This document shows, piece after piece, positions 27,691 to 35,765 of a stretch of 64,000 nucleotides of DNA. This DNA comes from Hujiaoplasma nucleasis (GTDB lineage: Bacteria > Bacillota_I > Bacilli_A > Izemoplasmatales > Hujiaoplasmataceae). The position numbers and the translations under genes are program-made. The stretch's first letter is position 1. The number at the start of each line of letters is the position of its first letter. The DNA is taken from contig NZ_CP051151.1 of NCBI RefSeq assembly GCF_013745115.1, positions 186,001-250,000 on the forward strand, given 5' to 3'. The notes beneath the pieces are model-generated. The model saw nothing but the letters and a program-made list of their open reading frames with translations. It was not told the origin of the DNA and did not search any database.

Positions 27691-28221
27691 ATGAGAATTT
27701 TTATTGCCTTATTATTTCCAGATAGGATTATTCATGAACTATCAAAAATGAGAACAGTCTTAGAAGAATTAAATATTCAAGGTAATTTTCAAAGGAATGA
27801 TTTGCTTCATTTGACTATTCACTATATAGGTGAAACAAGTGATGATTTCTTAAAAAAAATCATAAGTAAAATCAAAGAAATTGATTTTGATAGTTTTCTT
27901 GTAAAAACAGGAATAATAAATTTTTTTGGAAGTGATAAAGTAAAGAAAGTTTTATATTTAGAAGTTGAAAAGAACCCAAGACTATTAAAGTGTTATCACT
28001 TAGTTATTGAAAAACTAAATGAACTAAATCTTAATATTAAGCAAATCGATTATATACCGCACATTACCATGGTAAGAAATGCTTATCCAGTGGATAAAGA
28101 AATAAAAGAACTTCACGTAAAAGCTCTTGATATTGCAATTGATAAGATTCATGTTATGGTATCAAAAAGAGAAAATGGGAATTTGATTTATCAATCTTTA
28201 GATTATGTTGATTTGAATTAA
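27691..28221 (+). CDS. thpR: 2',5' RNA ligase / RNA 2',3'-cyclic phosphodiesterase
   Basis: A 176-residue 2H phosphoesterase with both signature motifs, HLTI (H40, T42) and PHIT (H125, T127), and the MRIFIALLFP start typical of ThpR/LigT. It acts on RNA 2',3'-cyclic phosphates. Its place five bases after ygeW at the end of the purine operon is probably incidental, though salvage of RNA-derived nucleotides is conceivable. Confidence 0.85.
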   Translation: MRIFIALLFPDRIIHELSKMRTVLEELNIQGNFQRNDLLHLTIHYIGETSDDFLKKIISKIKEIDFDSFLVKTGIINFFGSDKVKKVLYLEVEKNPRLLKCYHLVIEKLNELNLNIKQIDYIPHITMVRNAYPVDKEIKELHVKALDIAIDKIHVMVSKRENGNLIYQSLDYVDLN

Positions 28222-28225
28222 AAAG

Positions 28226-28260
28226 AACGGTGTAAGAATTTCTCTTACACCGTTACTGTT
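28226..28260. terminator. Terminator closing the purine operon
   Basis: A perfect 12-bp stem (28226-28237 with 28243-28254), a 5-base loop and a short T tract lie between two convergent genes. This is the first strong terminator after 7966. Confidence 0.9.
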
Positions 28261-28261
28261 T

Positions 28262-28744
28262 TTAATAAAGTTCCTTATCTTTTTCTTGATATTCTTTAAA
28301 AAGTTTTAAACATGTTTGTCTTTCTGTTTCTTCTAAATCAAGAATTTCGAAATTTTCTCTGCCATTTTCAATGAATTTATAGATAAAATCATCTCTGAAG
28401 CCAATAGCATCTGCATCACTTTCAATACAACCAAAGTATACTTTCTTGATATTTGACCAAATGATAGCACCCAAACACATTGGACATGGATATGCCGTAG
28501 TATAAAGAGTACAATTTGATAAATCATGGGATCCAATTTCTTTGCAGGCTTTTCTTATTGCGTTTATTTCAGCGTGTGCTGTTGGATCATGATCTCCTAA
28601 GACAGTGTTTGATGCTATTGAAAGAATTTGACCATCTTGATCAATAATTAAAGCGCCAAAGGGTCCACCTATATTTTGATTCATGGTTTTTCTAGCTTCT
28701 TCAATAGCTAATTCCATAAGTTTTTTGTGGTTTTTGTCTTTCAT
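28262..28744 (-). CDS. guaD: Guanine deaminase (cytidine-deaminase fold)
   Basis: A 160-residue zinc deaminase. It has TAHAEINAIRKAC (H57, catalytic E59) and YPCPMCLGAI (C87, C90), plus GGPFGALI and the FIYKFI region that distinguish small bacterial guanine deaminases from tRNA adenosine or cytidine deaminases. It makes xanthine from guanine. It is convergent with the purine operon and has its own strong promoter, so it completes entry of both purine bases into the pathway. Confidence 0.85.
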   Translation of the reverse strand: MKDKNHKKLMELAIEEARKTMNQNIGGPFGALIIDQDGQILSIASNTVLGDHDPTAHAEINAIRKACKEIGSHDLSNCTLYTTAYPCPMCLGAIIWSNIKKVYFGCIESDADAIGFRDDFIYKFIENGRENFEILDLEETERQTCLKLFKEYQEKDKELY

Positions 28745-28773
28745 ATGAGCTCCTTTTAGAACATTGTAGGTAT

Positions 28774-28802
28774 ATTATAAAGAATATATTCATTAATGTA
28801 AA
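28774..28802 (-). promoter_or_regulatory. Promoter of guaD
   Basis: On the minus strand, TTTACA (28797-28802) and TATAAT (28774-28779) are separated by 17 bases, with AAGGAG just before the ATG. Confidence 0.75.
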
Positions 28803-28877
28803 TAAGATATGATAAAATACAGCGAAAAAGTGTTTTTTATTTTTCAAATAAAGTTCTATATTTTTTAGATAAATCAA

Positions 28878-28906
28878 TTGAATGAAAGGGTTTTCTATGG
28901 TATTAT
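28878..28906 (+). promoter_or_regulatory. Promoter of the Fic - glycine cleavage operon
   Basis: TTGAAT (28878-28883), a 17-base spacer and TATTAT (28901-28906). The start of transcription would lie almost at the ribosome binding site, giving a leader of only about 12 bases. That leaves no room for a glycine riboswitch. Confidence 0.7.
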
Positions 28907-28924
28907 TTTAGTGAGGTGATAAAT

Positions 28925-29650
28925 ATGAAGTTAGAAGAGGTAGAAGCTCTTAAACAGGAGTTGTTGAACAAGAAAAAATCAATGTCTAAAGAAGAAATCT
29001 TAAAGAAACAAGAAGATTTTGATACATTGTATATTTACGAGTCAACGAATTTTAATAACGATGACTTCACTTATGAAGATGTTGAGTTCTTGTTGGAAGA
29101 TCATTCACGCGAATTTCCTGATAAAAAAAGGAATAGACGCAAAGCTATTATAAACAATTATCACGCTTTACAAATGATTCATAGGCTATCATCAAAGAAA
29201 ATCGCATATGATGAAGAAATAGTTAAGGATTTACATCAAACCCTTGTAGATGGAATTATTGGCGGAGGCGTTTATAGAAGCCGAGATTTATTTATTTTAG
29301 GGGCTAAGCATGTTCCACCTAGTTACTTAAAAATTTATAAAAAGATGGATGACTATTTTGAAAAACTTAGAAATCCACAATTAAAAGGATTTGAAAGAGC
29401 AGCATATGCTCACTTACAATTCTTGAAAATTTATCCCTTTGTTGATGCTAATGGGAGATTAGCAAGATTGTTGCTTAATTATGAATTAGAATTGCAAGAT
29501 TATTTACCTGTATCAATCACTAAAAAACTTCAGGATGAATACTTTGATGCAATTGACGAGTATAAAATCAATAAAAAAACTGAACCATTCATCGATTTCT
29601 TAATGAAACTAGAAGCAGAAAGAATCAAAGATTATATAAAGGGAGAATAA
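28925..29650 (+). CDS. Fic-domain protein with substituted catalytic and inhibitory residues
   Basis: A 241-residue Fic/DOC-fold protein. The ATG at 28925 is preferred because the upstream in-frame GTG lies inside the ribosome binding site. The Fic core reads IYPFVDANGRLAR, so Tyr170 replaces the catalytic His while D, N, G, R and the second Arg remain. The inhibitory motif S-x-x-x-E-G appears as S40-T-N-F-N44-N, so the inhibitory Glu is also lost. Canonical AMP transfer is therefore unlikely. A nucleotide-binding or other phosphotransfer role is possible. It leads an operon with lipoate ligase and glycine cleavage genes. Confidence 0.82.
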   Translation: MKLEEVEALKQELLNKKKSMSKEEILKKQEDFDTLYIYESTNFNNDDFTYEDVEFLLEDHSREFPDKKRNRRKAIINNYHALQMIHRLSSKKIAYDEEIVKDLHQTLVDGIIGGGVYRSRDLFILGAKHVPPSYLKIYKKMDDYFEKLRNPQLKGFERAAYAHLQFLKIYPFVDANGRLARLLLNYELELQDYLPVSITKKLQDEYFDAIDEYKINKKTEPFIDFLMKLEAERIKDYIKGE

Positions 29651-29682
29651 TTTTCTCTCTTTTTATCGGAAAAGGAGATAAG

Positions 29683-30654
29683 ATGAAATACGTTAATTAT
29701 CCGTTTAATGAGACAAAAAGATTAAGTTTTTATTTGGCGACTGAAGAGTTTTTAGCCAAACATTATCCTAAAGATGAATATTTCTTTATGTGGCAAGTAA
29801 AACCTACAGTTATTTTTGGTAGAAATCAGTTAATTGAAAATGAAGTGAATATGGATTATGTTAAAGAAAATAACATAGAATTTTATAGGAGAAAATCTGG
29901 TGGCGGATGTGTATACGCTGATTATTCTAACATAATGTTTTCTTTCATAACTCCTAATTTTAATAAGGACTTTGTCTTTACAACTTATTTATCAAGAATT
30001 ATTAATATTTTAAGAGATTTAGGTTTGGATGCTAATTTTTCAGGAAGAAATGATATATTAGTAGGTGACTTAAAAGTATCTGGTAATGCTTTTTATCAAG
30101 TCAATTCTAGGTCAGTTGTCCATGGAACAATGCTATATAATACTGATTTAGCAGAAATGGTTAAAGCTATTACACCTGATAATGAAAAATTAGTTTCTAG
30201 AGGTATTGACTCCGTTAGAAAAAGAGTTACCAATGTAAAGGACCATATTGATATATCTATTGAGGATTTTAAAGCTTTCATCAAAAAAAATATATCTGAT
30301 GAAGATATTACATTAAGTGAATCTGACATTAAAATAATTGAAGATATAGAGAAAACATATTTAGCTGATGCATTTATCTATGGAAAAAATCCTAATTATA
30401 CTTTAATAAAAAAAGGTAAGGTTAAGGCTGGTTTGTTTGAAATATCCTTAGAAATTAAAAATAAACTAATAAAAAAGATGAATATATTAGGTGATTATTT
30501 TATTGTTCAAGATGAGGAAGAGTTAATTAATCTTCTAATTAACAAAGAGTATGATTTAGATAAGATAAAAAATGTATTAGATAGTATTGATGTGTCCAAC
30601 TATATATATGATTTATCAAATGAAGATTTTTTATCTTTATTATTTAAAGAATAA
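29683..30654 (+). CDS. lplA: Lipoate-protein ligase A
   Basis: A 323-residue ligase with the LplA hallmarks: the RKSGGGCVYAD loop, GRNDI, DLKVSGNAF with the lipoyl-AMP lysine, HGTML, and the C-terminal accessory domain from about residue 235. It activates lipoate with ATP and attaches it to carrier proteins. The operon partner is GcvH, whose Lys65 is the obvious target. AAAGGAG precedes the ATG. Confidence 0.92.
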   Translation: MKYVNYPFNETKRLSFYLATEEFLAKHYPKDEYFFMWQVKPTVIFGRNQLIENEVNMDYVKENNIEFYRRKSGGGCVYADYSNIMFSFITPNFNKDFVFTTYLSRIINILRDLGLDANFSGRNDILVGDLKVSGNAFYQVNSRSVVHGTMLYNTDLAEMVKAITPDNEKLVSRGIDSVRKRVTNVKDHIDISIEDFKAFIKKNISDEDITLSESDIKIIEDIEKTYLADAFIYGKNPNYTLIKKGKVKAGLFEISLEIKNKLIKKMNILGDYFIVQDEEELINLLINKEYDLDKIKNVLDSIDVSNYIYDLSNEDFLSLLFKE

Positions 30655-30680
30655 TGCTATAATTATTTCGAGGTGAAAAA

Positions 30681-31760
30681 ATGAGTGAAGTTAAAAAAAC
30701 ACCTTTGCATCAAGCCCATCTCAATCTGAAGGCAAAAATGGTTGAATTTGCTGGATTTGATATGCCTATATCATATACCTCCATCAAAGAAGAACATGAA
30801 GCTGTTAGGAATAATGTTGGGATGTTTGATGTATCGCATATGGGTGAAATTCTTTGCGAAGGCAAAGATGCAGAAAAATTTGTAGAATATATGTTTACAA
30901 ATGATGTTCAATCTTTAATGGTTGGACAAATAGCTTATGGGATGCTCTTGTATCCACAAGGGACTGTTGTCGATGATTTACTGGTATATAAAATCTCTAA
31001 AGAGCGCTTCTTTTTAGTAGTCAACGCAAGTAACATTGATAAGGATTATCAACACTTAATCCAATATAGTAAAGATTTTGATGTTTTAATAACTAATTTG
31101 AGTGAAGTTTATGCTGAAATAGCTGTTCAAGGTCCAAAAACAGAAAATACAATAAAAACACTATTAGATATTGATTTAAGTGGATTGGAATTTTTCCATT
31201 TTATTCAAGTGAAATATCATGATCATAATTTGCTTATTTCTAGAACTGGTTACACTGGTGAAGATGGTTTTGAAATTTATGGTGATTCCGTAATTATTCA
31301 AAAGTTATGGGACACATTTATTGAAGGTGGAATAATGCCTTGTGGCCTTGGTTGTAGAGATACACTTAGATTTGAAGCAAATCTTCCGCTTTATGGTCAT
31401 GAAATCTCTCAAGATATTACGCCACTAGAAGCAGGGTTAAAATATTTTGTTAAGATTGATTCACATTTAGATTTTTTAGGTAAAGAATATTTAATGAATC
31501 ATGATGTTAAGCGAAGAGTTGTTGGATTAGAATTAGATCAAAAATCTATTCCTAGAGAAGGATACAAGGTTTATAAAGATGATGAAGAAATAGGTTATAT
31601 TACGACAGGTTATTTATCTATTTCAACTGGAAAGCCTATTGCACTAGCCATGGTTAATCGTCCTCATACTAAACAAGGAACTAAAGTGTCTGTTCAAATT
31701 AGGAATAAAATGTTTACTGGTTTTATTAGAGATAAAAAATTTTTAAAAGATAGAAAATAA
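30681..31760 (+). CDS. gcvT: Glycine cleavage system T protein (aminomethyltransferase)
   Basis: A full-length 359-residue T protein. HxxLxAKMVEFAGFDMPISY opens it, FDVSHMGE and NDV follow, and the RDTLRFEA segment and C-terminal barrel complete it. It transfers the aminomethyl carbon from lipoyl-GcvH to tetrahydrofolate, releasing ammonia and 5,10-methylene-THF. It is the first of four contiguous glycine-cleavage genes. Confidence 0.94.
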   Translation: MSEVKKTPLHQAHLNLKAKMVEFAGFDMPISYTSIKEEHEAVRNNVGMFDVSHMGEILCEGKDAEKFVEYMFTNDVQSLMVGQIAYGMLLYPQGTVVDDLLVYKISKERFFLVVNASNIDKDYQHLIQYSKDFDVLITNLSEVYAEIAVQGPKTENTIKTLLDIDLSGLEFFHFIQVKYHDHNLLISRTGYTGEDGFEIYGDSVIIQKLWDTFIEGGIMPCGLGCRDTLRFEANLPLYGHEISQDITPLEAGLKYFVKIDSHLDFLGKEYLMNHDVKRRVVGLELDQKSIPREGYKVYKDDEEIGYITTGYLSISTGKPIALAMVNRPHTKQGTKVSVQIRNKMFTGFIRDKKFLKDRK

Positions 31761-31776
31761 TGAAGGGAGAATTATA

Positions 31777-32160
31777 ATGAGTAAAGTAGTGAAAGGTCTT
31801 TATTATTCTGAAGATCATGAATGGGTAAAAGTTTTAGAAGATGGTATTTGTTTAATTGGTATTACAGATTTTGCTCAAGCTGAATTAGGTGATGTTGTTT
31901 TTGTTGATTTACCTGAAGCTGGAGATGAAATCGTTCAAAATGAGGAATTTGGAGCTGTAGAATCAGTAAAAGCTGCTTCAGATTTAATTGCACCTGTATC
32001 AGGTGAGATTCTAGAAGTTAATGATGAACTTATAGGAGAACCTGAAAAAGTAAATCAAGAACCATATGAATCATGGTTTATTAAAGTGAAAATGAGTGAT
32101 CCAGAAGAGATTAACAATCTTCTAGATCATGAAGCATATCAAAAAGCAACCGCTGAGTAG
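31777..32160 (+). CDS. gcvH: Glycine cleavage system H protein
   Basis: A 127-residue lipoyl carrier with DHEWV near the start and the lipoylation hairpin ESVKAASD, with Lys65 as attachment site. It shuttles the aminomethyl group between the P, T and L proteins. The L protein (dihydrolipoyl dehydrogenase) is not in this operon and must be encoded elsewhere. Confidence 0.95.
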   Translation: MSKVVKGLYYSEDHEWVKVLEDGICLIGITDFAQAELGDVVFVDLPEAGDEIVQNEEFGAVESVKAASDLIAPVSGEILEVNDELIGEPEKVNQEPYESWFIKVKMSDPEEINNLLDHEAYQKATAE

Positions 32161-32170
32161 GTGAAAAACA

Positions 32171-33505
32171 TTGTTTAAGTATTTCCCGCATACTAAAGCT
32201 GATATCGAGAAAATGCTTAAGAGTTTAAACATAAATTCAATTGATGAATTGTTTAGTGAATTACCTAAAGAGGTAATCTATAACTCTGACTACGATATTC
32301 CAAGCTTTATGTCAGAATTTGAGTTGAGAAATTATTTTGATAAGTTAAGTGATCAAAATAAAGAATTAACTCTATTTTCTGGTTTAGGGGCTTATGATCA
32401 TTACCAACCTGCTGTTATTGATGCCTTAACATCTCGACAAGAGTTTATGACATCTTATACCCCATATCAACCTGAAATTTCTCAAGGTACCTTACAATAT
32501 ATTTTTGAATATCAGTCAATGATTCAAACATTAACAGGTATGGATATTTCTAATGCTTCTATGTATGATGGAGCAACAGCGACTGCAGAAGCATGTTTTA
32601 TGGCTGCAAGCATCCGTAGAAGAAGTAAAATTTTAGTTTCTAGAAGCTTAAATCCTAATACGATGAAGGTCATAGAAACTTACTTGAAATTTAAGGGTAT
32701 AGAATGGGATTATATTGAAACATCTAATGGTGTCACAGATTTTGAAAGTTTAAAAACTAAACTTGATAAAGATGTGGCTGGCGTAGTTGTTCAAAATCCT
32801 AACTTTTTTGGTTATATAGAATCATACGAAGGTTTTAGTGATTTGTTAAAAGAAAATAAATCACTTTTCATCATGAATTCTGATATATCTACACTTGCAG
32901 TATTAAAATCACCCTATGAACAAGGGGCAGATATTGCTTGTGGAGAATGTCAATCATTAGGTTTGCCAGTAGCATTTGGCGGTCCATATTTAGGTTATTT
33001 AGCAACAAATAAAGAATTTGTCAGAAAAATGCCTGGTAGAATTTGTGGTTATACACATGATTTAGATGGACAAAGAGCTTTTGTCTTAACCTTACAAGCT
33101 AGGGAACAACATATTAGGCGTTCCAAAGCGAATTCTAATATTTGTTCTAATCAGTCTTTATTAGCATTATTTGTGACTGTATATTTATCTGTTATGGGAA
33201 AAAAAGGTTTGAAAAAAGTTAATGATTTATCATATCAAGGAGCACATTACTTATATGATCGTTTACTAAAAACCAAGAAATTCTCAGATCCATTTAAACA
33301 ACCATTTTTAAAAGAATTTGTATTAGAAACAAGTTTGTCTCATGATTTAATTAAAGAAGCTTTGTTAAAACATCAAATTTTTGGTGGTTTTTCTCTGTCT
33401 CATTTTGGTGAAGAATATGATAATTTAATTAACTTCGCTGTAACTGAAAAGAGAACAAAAGCAGAAATTGACAAGCTTATTGAAGTCTTGGAGGGATTAT
33501 CATGA
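32171..33505 (+). CDS. gcvPA: Glycine dehydrogenase (decarboxylating) subunit 1
   Basis: A 444-residue N-terminal half of the split P protein, with FxGLGAYDHYQPA, PYQPEISQGTLQ and GEAQS-like CGECQSLG. It pairs with GcvPB; only the other half carries the PLP lysine. It starts with TTG behind GTAGGTG and overlaps gcvPB by four bases. The split P protein is usual in Firmicutes and other anaerobes. Confidence 0.93.
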   Translation: MFKYFPHTKADIEKMLKSLNINSIDELFSELPKEVIYNSDYDIPSFMSEFELRNYFDKLSDQNKELTLFSGLGAYDHYQPAVIDALTSRQEFMTSYTPYQPEISQGTLQYIFEYQSMIQTLTGMDISNASMYDGATATAEACFMAASIRRRSKILVSRSLNPNTMKVIETYLKFKGIEWDYIETSNGVTDFESLKTKLDKDVAGVVVQNPNFFGYIESYEGFSDLLKENKSLFIMNSDISTLAVLKSPYEQGADIACGECQSLGLPVAFGGPYLGYLATNKEFVRKMPGRICGYTHDLDGQRAFVLTLQAREQHIRRSKANSNICSNQSLLALFVTVYLSVMGKKGLKKVNDLSYQGAHYLYDRLLKTKKFSDPFKQPFLKEFVLETSLSHDLIKEALLKHQIFGGFSLSHFGEEYDNLINFAVTEKRTKAEIDKLIEVLEGLS

Positions 33506-34986
33506 TCGCTTACAAAAAATTGATTTTTGAACTATCCAAAGAAGATAGAGTTGGTTATTCATTACCACCTTCAAGATTTACAGATTATTCAATTGAAGAT
33601 CTAAGTAATTCTTTTAAAAGAGAAAGTGATTTATTACTTCCTGAGGTTTCAGAATTAGATGTATTAAGACATTTTACAAATATTTCAAATAAGAACTTTG
33701 GTGTTGAAAATGGGTTTTATCCTTTAGGGTCTTGTACGATGAAGTATAACCCTAAAATAAACGAAGAAATTGCTTCTTTAAGAGCTTTTAGAAGATTACA
33801 TCCTTTACAGCCTATATCTACAGTTCAAGGGGCTTTAAAAGTATATTATGAACTACAAAAGATTTTATCTGAAGTCTCTGGCCTACATGAGTTTACTTTA
33901 AATTCATATGCCGGCGCTCACGGCGAATTGGTTGGCTTAATGGTCATTAAGAAATATCATGAAGCAAATCAAGACTTTAAACGCAATAAAATTATTATTC
34001 CCGATTCAGCTCATGGAACTAATCCGGCTTCAGTTGTGGTTTGTGGCATGGAAGTAATCGAAATTAAATCCAATGAACGTGGTAGAGTTTCAATTGATGC
34101 TTTAAAAGAAGCTGTTAAAGATAGAGATGACATTGCTGGAATGATGTTAACTAATCCAAATACATTAGGTATTTTTGAAGATGATATTTGTGAAATTACA
34201 AAAATTATTCATCAAGCCGGTGGTTTAATGTACTATGATGGGGCGAACTTAAATGCTTTATTAGGAAAAGTAAGACCGGGGGATATGGGCTTTGATGTTA
34301 TGCATATTAACTTACATAAAACATTCTCAACACCTCATGGTGGCGGTGGACCTGGTTCTGGTCCTGTTGGAGTCACAAAAGAATTAGCGGAATACTTACC
34401 AAATCCTCGTATCAAAAAAATTGAAGATCATTATTATATAGAAAATAATGGGGATGCTATTGGACAAATATCTGGTTTCTATGGTAATTACATGATTGCC
34501 TTAAGAGCCTATGTATATTTATTAACTTTAGGTAAAGAAAATATTAAATTAATAGGTCCTTATGCTACATTGAATGCCAATTACATCAAAGAACAACTTA
34601 AATCTTTATATCAATTACCTATAGATGGTAACTGTATGCATGAAGTTGTTTTTAATGGATTGGTGGATAAAGATACTGAAGTAAAGACTTTAGACATTGC
34701 AAAAAGACTTTTAGACTATGGTATGCATGCTCCAACTATTTATTTCCCTTTATTATTCCCTCAAGCAATTATGATAGAACCAACTGAAACCGAATCACTT
34801 CAAACCATGGATGAATTCATTTCGGTAATGAAGGATATTGCTATTGAAGCCAAAGAACACCCTGAAAGGCTTAAAGAAGCACCAACCAAAACTCCGATTA
34901 GAAGAACTGATGAAGTTTTCGCTGCTAAAGAAATGATATTCTCCTACAAAGACTATCTCGAATATAGAGAGAAAAGAGAAGAGTAA
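33502..34986 (+). CDS. gcvPB: Glycine dehydrogenase (decarboxylating) subunit 2
   Basis: A 494-residue PLP half of the split P protein. NLHKTFSTPHGGGGPGSGP contains the PLP lysine (Lys273) and the flexible glycine loop, and FYPLGSCTMKYNP near residue 72 is strongly conserved. With GcvPA it decarboxylates glycine and loads the lipoyl arm of GcvH. CvpA starts two bases after its stop. Confidence 0.95.
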   Translation: MIAYKKLIFELSKEDRVGYSLPPSRFTDYSIEDLSNSFKRESDLLLPEVSELDVLRHFTNISNKNFGVENGFYPLGSCTMKYNPKINEEIASLRAFRRLHPLQPISTVQGALKVYYELQKILSEVSGLHEFTLNSYAGAHGELVGLMVIKKYHEANQDFKRNKIIIPDSAHGTNPASVVVCGMEVIEIKSNERGRVSIDALKEAVKDRDDIAGMMLTNPNTLGIFEDDICEITKIIHQAGGLMYYDGANLNALLGKVRPGDMGFDVMHINLHKTFSTPHGGGGPGSGPVGVTKELAEYLPNPRIKKIEDHYYIENNGDAIGQISGFYGNYMIALRAYVYLLTLGKENIKLIGPYATLNANYIKEQLKSLYQLPIDGNCMHEVVFNGLVDKDTEVKTLDIAKRLLDYGMHAPTIYFPLLFPQAIMIEPTETESLQTMDEFISVMKDIAIEAKEHPERLKEAPTKTPIRRTDEVFAAKEMIFSYKDYLEYREKREE

Positions 34987-34988
34987 CA

Positions 34989-35720
34989 ATGAATATTTTT
35001 AATCTATTTGGTATTTTTGATGTCCTAATAGTGATTGCGGTTATCGCCATGATCATTATGGGCTGGAAAAAAGGGTTTTTATTAAAAATTGTTGAATTAG
35101 CTTCTGGCTTATTTGGCCTAATAGCTTCTTTATTGCTGACTAGACCTTTCTCTAATTTACTGGATAAATGGTTTGGTTCTGATATTGAAACACGAATTCG
35201 TGATCATTTAATCTCTAAAAACCCTGAACTTTCAGACAACTTGACAGAACCTCGCTTAAAAGAAGCATTAGAAGGCTTAAGTATGCCTGATTTTATTACT
35301 AAATGGATTAGTGATTCAATTGATTACGAAGAAGCAACACGATCTATTATTGAAGCGATCACTCCTTTATTTAAAACGATGATATTGATTGTGATTGCCT
35401 TCCTTACACTATTCTTTGGATCAATGATTATATTTTTCTTTTTGAAACTACTATCTAAAGCCATTACAAGAGTACCAATTATTAGACAAATTGATAAAGT
35501 ATTAGGTGCTTTTTTCGGGCTATTTAAAGTAAGTATGATTATCTTTGTATTGTTGTTATTATTAAGTTTTGTATTAGCCATACCAGCTATCAATAACGCT
35601 ATTGGTGATTTTGTATATGTTGATATGCAACTAAGCACAGATAGTTTTAGGTTATCTAAGTGGCTCTACAATAATAATATTTTTAGGTTTATAATTAATA
35701 TATTCTTATCGATAATTTAA
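34989..35720 (+). CDS. CvpA-family membrane protein
   Basis: A 243-residue protein with four hydrophobic helices. The opening IFDVLIVIAVIAMIIMGWKKGF and the helix pair around residues 140-195 fit the CvpA/colicin-V-production family. Its function is undefined in most bacteria. Position at the end of the glycine cleavage operon may be fortuitous. Confidence 0.75.
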   Translation: MNIFNLFGIFDVLIVIAVIAMIIMGWKKGFLLKIVELASGLFGLIASLLLTRPFSNLLDKWFGSDIETRIRDHLISKNPELSDNLTEPRLKEALEGLSMPDFITKWISDSIDYEEATRSIIEAITPLFKTMILIVIAFLTLFFGSMIIFFFLKLLSKAITRVPIIRQIDKVLGAFFGLFKVSMIIFVLLLLLSFVLAIPAINNAIGDFVYVDMQLSTDSFRLSKWLYNNNIFRFIINIFLSII

Positions 35721-35726
35721 AAAAAT

Positions 35727-35765
35727 AGCACAAGTTAATTTTTAACTTGTGCTTTATTTTTGTTT
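35727..35765. terminator. Bidirectional terminator
   Basis: A perfect 12-bp stem (35727-35738 with 35742-35753) with A and T tracts on either side. The stop codon of the convergent GGDEF gene lies inside the stem. Confidence 0.9.

Noticed and set aside
28860-30680. Glycine riboswitch for the glycine cleavage operon
   Set aside because: The promoter leaves a leader of about 12 bases, and the gaps before lplA and gcvT are only 32 and 26 bases, too short for either aptamer.
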